Shown piece by piece: positions 12,398-16,611 of a DNA stretch of 16,611 nucleotides (the stretch's first letter is position 1; every line of letters begins with the position of its first letter). A program made the translations under genes and the position numbers. The stretch spans positions 1-16,611 of the forward strand of contig JAQGMN010000263.1 in assembly GCA_028292345.1 (NCBI GenBank). The letters are read 5' to 3'. A model generated the notes under the pieces. It was given only the letters and a program-made list of their open reading frames with translations, was not told the DNA's origin and searched no databases. Source of the DNA: Polaromonas sp. Lineage in GTDB: Bacteria > Pseudomonadota > Gammaproteobacteria > Burkholderiales > Burkholderiaceae_C.

Positions 12398-13318
12398 TTA
12401 CCCGCCCGGGAAGAACGGCTTGCCCAATGACGCGGGCATGTTCACGCGAATGAAAGTGGCGTTGCGCGAGATCAGCGCCAGCACCACGATGTTGGCCACA
12501 TACGGCAGCGCGGTGAGCACCTGGCTCGGCACGTCGACGCCCGCGCCTTGCAGGTGGAACTGCAGCATGGTGACGAAGCCGAACAGGTAGGCGCCCAGCA
12601 GCACGCGCGCCGGCCGCCAGGTGGCGAAGGTGGTCAGCGCCAGTGCGATCCAGCCCTTGCCGGCCACCATGCCCTCAACCCACAGCGGCGTGTAGACCAC
12701 CGACACATAGGCGCCCGCCAGGCCGCACAGCGCGCCGCCCGTGACCACGGCGGCCAGCCGGATGCGGCGCACCGGATAGCCCAGCGCATGCGCCGATTCG
12801 GGCGACTCGCCCACCGCGCGCAGCACCAGGCCGGCGCGTGAGCGGTAGAGGAACCAGGTGAGGCCGATGGTCAGCGCGATGGCGATGTAGACCATTGGGT
12901 GCTGGCGGAAGAACGCCGGGCCGATGAACGGCAGGTCGGCCAGGAACGGGATGTTGAAGTGCGGCCGCTCCGACAGCTTCTCCTGCGTATAGCTGATGCC
13001 GACGAAGGCCGAGAAGCCGCCGCCGAACAGCCTGAGCGCCAGGCCCGTTGCGTACTGGTTGGTGTTGAGCCAGATCACGAGCAGGCCGAAGGCCGCCGCC
13101 ATCAGCGCGCCCGCGCCGGCGCCGGCCGCAAACGCCAGCCAGTCGCTGCCGGTGCTCACGGCCGTGGCAAAGCCCGCGATGGCCGCGACCAGCATCATTC
13201 CCTCGGCCCCCAGGTTCACGATCCCCGCGCGCTCGTTGATGAGCAGGCCGAGCGAGGCGATCGCAAGCACGGTGCCGGAGTTCAAGCTCGCCGCGATGAG
13301 CAGCGCCGTCGAATCCAT
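12398..13318 (-). CDS. Nucleoside-type ABC transporter permease 2 (BPD_transp_2 family)
   Basis: This 306-residue hydrophobic protein has about eight to ten membrane segments. NERAGIVNLGAEGMMLVAA near residues 28-46 is the motif of this permease group and faces the ATPase. AVGESPESAHALGYPVRRIR is a second conserved loop. It is the partner of the upstream permease, the pair forming the membrane channel of a BMP-dependent (NupPQ/YufPQ-like) importer. Its ATG shares one base with the stop of permease 1 (TGATG), and GGAAA precedes it. The substrate is inferred as purine nucleoside or base from the BMP protein and the neighbouring deaminases. Confidence 0.93.
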   Translation of the reverse strand: MDSTALLIAASLNSGTVLAIASLGLLINERAGIVNLGAEGMMLVAAIAGFATAVSTGSDWLAFAAGAGAGALMAAAFGLLVIWLNTNQYATGLALRLFGGGFSAFVGISYTQEKLSERPHFNIPFLADLPFIGPAFFRQHPMVYIAIALTIGLTWFLYRSRAGLVLRAVGESPESAHALGYPVRRIRLAAVVTGGALCGLAGAYVSVVYTPLWVEGMVAGKGWIALALTTFATWRPARVLLGAYLFGFVTMLQFHLQGAGVDVPSQVLTALPYVANIVVLALISRNATFIRVNMPASLGKPFFPGG

Positions 13319-14436
13319 CAGGCGTTTCCTTCCTTGAGCCCGGCCGATGAGGCGGCGGTGTGTAGCGGGGGCGCGGCCCGTTTGGCGCGCCAGACGATGC
13401 GATAGACGATGAGTGTGTCGGCCGCCAACAGCGTGAACAGCAGCATTCCCTGGAACACGCCGGTCAGCGATTTGGGCAGGCCCATGCGCGACTGCGCGAG
13501 CTCGCCGCCGATGTAGAACATGCTCATGAGGATGGACGAGAACACGATGCCCAGCGGGTTCAGGCGCCCCACATAGGCCACGATGATGGCCGCGAAGCCG
13601 TAGCCCGCCGGCACGTGCGGCGTGAGCTGGCCGAGCGGCCCGGCCGCTTCGAGCCCGCCCGCCAAGCCCGACATGCCGCCCGACAACAGCAGCGCCGTCC
13701 ACAGCGCTTTGCGCGACGAGAAGCCCGCATAACGCGCGGCGGCGGGCGCGAGGCCGCCCACCTGCTGGGCAAAACCGGCATAGGTGCGGAACAGGAAGAC
13801 CCAGAAACCCACCACCGCGGCGAGTGCGATCAGCACGCCGATGTTGGTGCGAAAGCCGGTGAACAGCCGCGGGATCTTGGTCGGGTCGAGGAAGGTGATG
13901 GTCTGCGGAAAGTTGTAGCCGGCCGGGTCTTTCCACGGCCCGTAGACCATGTAGCTCAGCACCATGTCGGCCACATAGACGAGCATCAGGCTGGTCAATA
14001 TTTCGTTGGCGTTGAAGCGGTCGCGCAGCACGGCCACCAGCCCGCCCCACAGCATGCCGCCGACGACGCCCGCGATCAGGATGGCCAGCACGATCCAGCG
14101 GCTGCTGTCCTTGTCGGCCAGCATGGCCACGCCGCCCGCGAACATGGCGCCGATGATGTATTGGCCCTCGGCGCCGATGTTCCACACGTTGGAGCGAAAG
14201 CACACCGCCAGGCCGAGCGCGATCAACAGCAGCGGCGTCGCCTTCATGGCGAGTTCGCTCACTGCGTAGGCGCTCTTGAGCGGTTCGTAGAAGAACATCG
14301 ACAGGCCCTGCACCGGGTTCTTGCCGAGCGACATGAACAGCAGCGTGCCAATGATCACCGTCACGGCAAGCGCGATCAGCGGCGACGCCACCGACATCAG
14401 CTTCGAGGCTTCGGGACGGACTTCAAGCTTCAGCAT
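13318..14436 (-). CDS. Nucleoside-type ABC transporter permease 1 (BPD_transp_2 family)
   Basis: This 372-residue protein starts MLKLEVRPEASKLMSVASPL and is rich in membrane segments. ALGLAVCFRSNVWNIGAEGQ (about residues 73-92) is the conserved cytosolic EAA-like loop of this permease group; FNANEILTSLMLVYVAD follows further on. It forms a heterodimer with permease 2. The chosen ATG at 14436 lies 14 bases inside the end of the ATPase gene. ATG codons at 14472 and 14469 are in frame, with AAGG just upstream, and could add about 12 residues, so the start is uncertain. The tight overlaps show one transcript with the ATPase and permease 2. Confidence 0.92.
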   Translation of the reverse strand: MLKLEVRPEASKLMSVASPLIALAVTVIIGTLLFMSLGKNPVQGLSMFFYEPLKSAYAVSELAMKATPLLLIALGLAVCFRSNVWNIGAEGQYIIGAMFAGGVAMLADKDSSRWIVLAILIAGVVGGMLWGGLVAVLRDRFNANEILTSLMLVYVADMVLSYMVYGPWKDPAGYNFPQTITFLDPTKIPRLFTGFRTNIGVLIALAAVVGFWVFLFRTYAGFAQQVGGLAPAAARYAGFSSRKALWTALLLSGGMSGLAGGLEAAGPLGQLTPHVPAGYGFAAIIVAYVGRLNPLGIVFSSILMSMFYIGGELAQSRMGLPKSLTGVFQGMLLFTLLAADTLIVYRIVWRAKRAAPPLHTAASSAGLKEGNA

Positions 14437-15973
14437 GGACGGCTTTCGAATCGAGAGAGCGGCGCGCATCATCGCCTTGCGGCCACAGCCCGCTCATCCA
14501 TTCACCGATCTGCTCGACGGTGGCCTCGCTGGTTGCCACGCTCGGCGACACCAGGCCGCGCGAGATGACCACCAGCCGGTCGCAGATCTCGAACAGCTCG
14601 TCGAGTTCTTCGCTGACCACCAGCAGCGCGCAACCCTCGTCGCGCAGCTTGAGCAAGGCCCCGCGGATCTGCGCCGCCGCGCCCACGTCGACGCCCCAGG
14701 TCGGCTGCGACACGATCAGCAGCTTGGGCGCCGCGTCGATCTCGCGGCCGACGATGAACTTCTGCAGGTTGCCGCCCGACAGGCTCTTGGCCTGCGCCTG
14801 CGGCCCGCCCGCCTTCACGTTGTAGCCGCTGATGAGCTTGCGCGCGAGTTCGGTGACGGCGCCGGTGCGTATCCAGCCGCCTCCGTTGACCGCGCCGGTG
14901 CGCGTGAGCAGCGTGTTCTGCGACAGCGACAGGCTGGGCACCGCGCCGCGTCCGAGCCGTTCTTCCGGCACGAAGTGCAGGCCGGCGTTGCGCCGCTGGC
15001 GCGGTGCCGCCTGGGCGATGTCCTTGCCGAACAGCGTGACCGAGCCGCGCGGCGCCCGCGGGTCTTCACCCGACAGCGCCGCCATCAGCTCCTGCTGGCC
15101 GTTGCCCGACACACCCGCGATGCCGACGATCTCGCCGCAGCGCACGGTGAAGCGCACGTCGGCCAGCGTCATGCCGAACTGGTCCTGCTTGTCGATCGAC
15201 AGGCCGTTCACCTCGAGCGCGACTTCGCCCACATGGGCCTGCACGTGCTGCAGCTTGGGCGGCTCCGCGCCGATCATCAACCGCGACAGGCTGGCGTTGG
15301 TCTCCTGCGTCGGGTCGACCTCGCCGGTGACACGCCCGCCGCGCAGCACGGTGCAGTGGTGGCACAGCGCGCGGATCTCGTCGAGCTTGTGGCTGATGTA
15401 GAGGATGGACGTGCCTTCCGACGACAGCTTGCGCAGCGTGACGAACAGCTTCTCGACCGCCTGCGGCGTGAGCACCGAAGTGGGCTCGTCGAGGATGAGC
15501 AGCTGCGGGTTCGTCATGAGCGCCCGCACGATCTCCACGCGCTGGCGTTCACCGACCGACAGCGTGTGGACAGGCCGCAGCGGGTCGACGTCGAGCCCGT
15601 ATTCGTGGGCGACCTTTGTGATGCGCTGCGTGACTTCGGAGAGCTTCAGCGACTTGTCGAGACCGAGCCAGACGTTCTCGGCGGCGGTGAGTGTGTCGAA
15701 CAGGGAGAAGTGCTGGAACACCATCGAGATGCCGAGGTGCCGTGCTTCTTGCGGGTTGCGGACTTGGACCTCGGCGCCATTCCAGTGGATGGTTCCGGCG
15801 TCGGGTTTGACGGCGCCGTAGATGATCTTCATCAAGGTGCTCTTGCCGGCGCCGTTCTCGCCGAGGACGGCGTGGATCTCGCCGGGTTTCACTCTCAACG
15901 TGATGTTGTCGTTGGCTTTGACGGCGGGGTATTGTTTGGTGATGCCATCCAGGTGGAGGCGCAGGGGGCTCAT
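14423..15973 (-). CDS. Nucleoside-type ABC transporter ATP-binding protein (two fused ABC domains)
   Basis: This 516-residue protein has two ABC domains in tandem and energises the BMP-dependent importer. Domain 1 is complete: Walker A GENGAGKST (38-46), Q-loop MVFQHFS, signature LSVGERQRVEI (138-148), Walker B LLILDEPTS with Glu163, and His195 of the H-loop. Domain 2 is degenerate: GVSGNGQQEL (287-296) lacks the Walker A lysine, Walker B reads LLIVSQPTWG without the catalytic Glu, and the H-loop position reads SEE, while the signature LSGGNLQKF (398-406) is kept. Degeneracy in the second half is usual for this sugar/nucleoside ATPase group. The ATG at 15973 follows GAGG. The open frame upstream to 16249 has no similarity and crosses the repeat region. 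Confidence 0.94.
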   Translation of the reverse strand: MSPLRLHLDGITKQYPAVKANDNITLRVKPGEIHAVLGENGAGKSTLMKIIYGAVKPDAGTIHWNGAEVQVRNPQEARHLGISMVFQHFSLFDTLTAAENVWLGLDKSLKLSEVTQRITKVAHEYGLDVDPLRPVHTLSVGERQRVEIVRALMTNPQLLILDEPTSVLTPQAVEKLFVTLRKLSSEGTSILYISHKLDEIRALCHHCTVLRGGRVTGEVDPTQETNASLSRLMIGAEPPKLQHVQAHVGEVALEVNGLSIDKQDQFGMTLADVRFTVRCGEIVGIAGVSGNGQQELMAALSGEDPRAPRGSVTLFGKDIAQAAPRQRRNAGLHFVPEERLGRGAVPSLSLSQNTLLTRTGAVNGGGWIRTGAVTELARKLISGYNVKAGGPQAQAKSLSGGNLQKFIVGREIDAAPKLLIVSQPTWGVDVGAAAQIRGALLKLRDEGCALLVVSEELDELFEICDRLVVISRGLVSPSVATSEATVEQIGEWMSGLWPQGDDARRSLDSKAVHAEA

Positions 15974-16113
15974 GCGGCACCTCGCTTGGTTGTGTGCTTG
16001 CTGCTGCGGCCGTTGTTGCTGCGGCTGTTGTTGCTGCCGGTGTTGTTTGGGCGCGTTGGTGTTGTTTGCCTTCCTTTGGTGTTCGGCGCCCGGACTCGCC
16101 CGGGCATGGCGAG

Positions 16114-16139
16114 TAACTTTTTGCCGCCGCAAAAAGTCA
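16114..16139. repeat. Perfect 9-bp hairpin in the non-coding block
   Basis: ACTTTTTGC-CGCC-GCAAAAAGT (16116-16137) is a perfect nine-base stem with a four-base loop, extended by GT/AC on the outside past one mismatch. Similar GTAACTTTTTG hairpins are familiar from dispersed non-coding repeats in Comamonadaceae genomes (general impression, not checked). It is not tied to a gene end here. Confidence 0.6.
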
Positions 16140-16208
16140 CCAAAAAAGGCGTGGCGCTGAGGGGGTCGGCCCCGGTAGGCACCGGGGCTTCCCTGCGGAG
16201 CACGGGCT

Positions 16209-16269
16209 GGGTCGGGAAGGACCCAAACTCGCCCTGCGGGCTCAAACATGGGTCCTTCTGATCCGACCC
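16209..16269. repeat. Long interrupted stem-loop
   Basis: GGGTCGG (16209-16215) and AGGACCCA (16218-16225) pair with TGGGTCCT (16249-16256) and CCGACCC (16263-16269). A small GCCC-TGC-GGGC hairpin lies within the loop (16231-16241). The layered structure suggests a structured RNA or a palindromic dispersed element. Confidence 0.55.
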
Positions 16270-16611
16270 ATCCCGCACTCCTCCGGCTTCCCCCTCTTCA
16301 TGCGCCACCGAACGCCAGAACGTTTCGAGCGCGCTTCGCGCGGGTTGACAAGGTTGCTCGGCTGCGCCGTCGCTGGCTGGAACGCGCCTGCGGCGCGGGG
16401 TCAGGGCAAGAGCGGGGGGTGCGGGGAGCGATATCTGCGTATTGAGACTTGTGTGGTTTGCAATCAATGCTTCGCCGCTCCGCCAGGCATAGGCGCAACG
16501 CGCCCTGCCCGGCTCTTGTGTTCTGGTGACCCGCGCGCAGCGCGCTCGAAACGTTCTAGAAACTCTTGGGCGCATTAAGAGGGGAACGCCGGAGGAGTGC
16601 ATGGCAGGTCG
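16264..16611. repeat. Large imperfect inverted repeat, probable dispersed element reaching the window edge
   Basis: The left arm 16264-16346 matches the reverse complement of the right arm 16528-16611. Cores are GCACTCCTCCGGC near the outer ends and AGAACGTTTCGAGCGCGCT near the inner ends; the 30 innermost bases agree at 28 positions. The arms differ by one base in length and enclose about 181 bases with no gene. There is no transposase. It is either a palindromic non-autonomous element or two copies of one dispersed repeat in opposite orientation, and the right copy may continue beyond the window. Confidence 0.7.

Larger units (their letters stand above)
15974..16611. other. Gene-free region upstream of the ABC importer
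   Basis: No credible coding sequence was found in these 638 bases; open frames here have odd composition and cross hairpins. From left to right it holds a CAA/CAG-like triplet-rich leader on the minus strand (15995-16070), a hairpin (16114-16139), a long stem-loop (16209-16269) and a large inverted repeat (16264-16611). The relatively AT-rich stretch 16435-16485 could hold the importer promoter on the minus strand, but only a weak TTGCAA with TACGCA 16 bases on is visible. No riboswitch was recognised. Confidence 0.6.

Noticed and set aside
14321..16261. 646-residue plus-strand frame opposite the ATPase gene
   Set aside because: It is a codon-position shadow of the ATPase on the other strand, rich in His, Arg, Asp and Gln with no domain.
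16345..16373. TTGACA at 16345 as a plus-strand promoter
   Set aside because: No -10 box follows at 16-18 bases and no plus-strand gene lies downstream in the window.
15970..16602. Long minus-strand open frame upstream of the importer
   Set aside because: It crosses the triplet-rich leader, hairpins and the inverted repeat, has low-complexity Asn/Arg/Ser content and no domain, and runs into the true ATPase start region.
1..16611. CRISPR array, tRNA, rRNA, transposase, toxin-antitoxin or phage genes
   Set aside because: No evenly spaced direct repeats, no tRNA-like cloverleaf, and no proteins of these classes were recognised on either strand.

Overview
The window looks like a chromosomal segment from a high-GC betaproteobacterium of the Comamonadaceae (Polaromonas/Rhodoferax/Variovorax type). 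This is inferred from the protein families, the strong GC bias at third codon positions, and two short dispersed repeats containing an ATAGCTGCT core of the kind common in Polaromonas-like genomes. I have no database match for the exact organism.

Left part (1-3.9 kb). A truncated FeS-type photolyase/cryptochrome gene runs off the left edge and is translationally coupled to a small DUF2256 zinc-ribbon gene. A dispersed repeat and an intrinsic terminator follow. Next come a DUF2788 membrane protein and a DUF2189 membrane protein (minus strand), a DksA/TraR-like C4 zinc-finger protein (plus), and a second DUF2189 protein (plus). The two DUF2189 paralogues therefore flank the DksA-like gene in opposite orientations.

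Middle part (3.9-5.0 kb). A short minus-strand operon carries dcd (dCTP deaminase), a six-cysteine 63-residue protein of unknown function and a TIGR02450-type Trp-rich protein.

Right part (5.1-16 kb). All genes are on the minus strand and most concern purines. In transcription order: a nucleoside-type ABC importer (ATPase, two permeases, BMP-family lipoprotein), an adenosine/adenine deaminase, a YbfB/YjiJ-type MFS transporter, a second and divergent BMP-family binding protein, queE and queD (7-deazaguanine/queuosine pathway), and guanine deaminase. The likely logic is import of nucleosides or bases, deamination of adenine and guanine to hypoxanthine and xanthine, and a link to deazaguanine synthesis. 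Two intrinsic terminators sit directly in front of the ribosome binding sites of the deaminase gene and of the second binding-protein gene, leaving no room for a promoter in between.

Right edge (16.0-16.6 kb). About 640 bases hold no credible gene. They contain a CAA/CAG-rich leader, several hairpins and a large imperfect inverted repeat with arms of about 84 bases reaching the window edge, probably a dispersed non-coding element.

No rRNA, tRNA, CRISPR array, transposase or prophage gene was seen. No wholly novel system is evident. The best leads are the operon mixing a BMP binding protein, queE, queD and guanine deaminase, the non-canonical QueD, and the terminator-in-leader arrangement.
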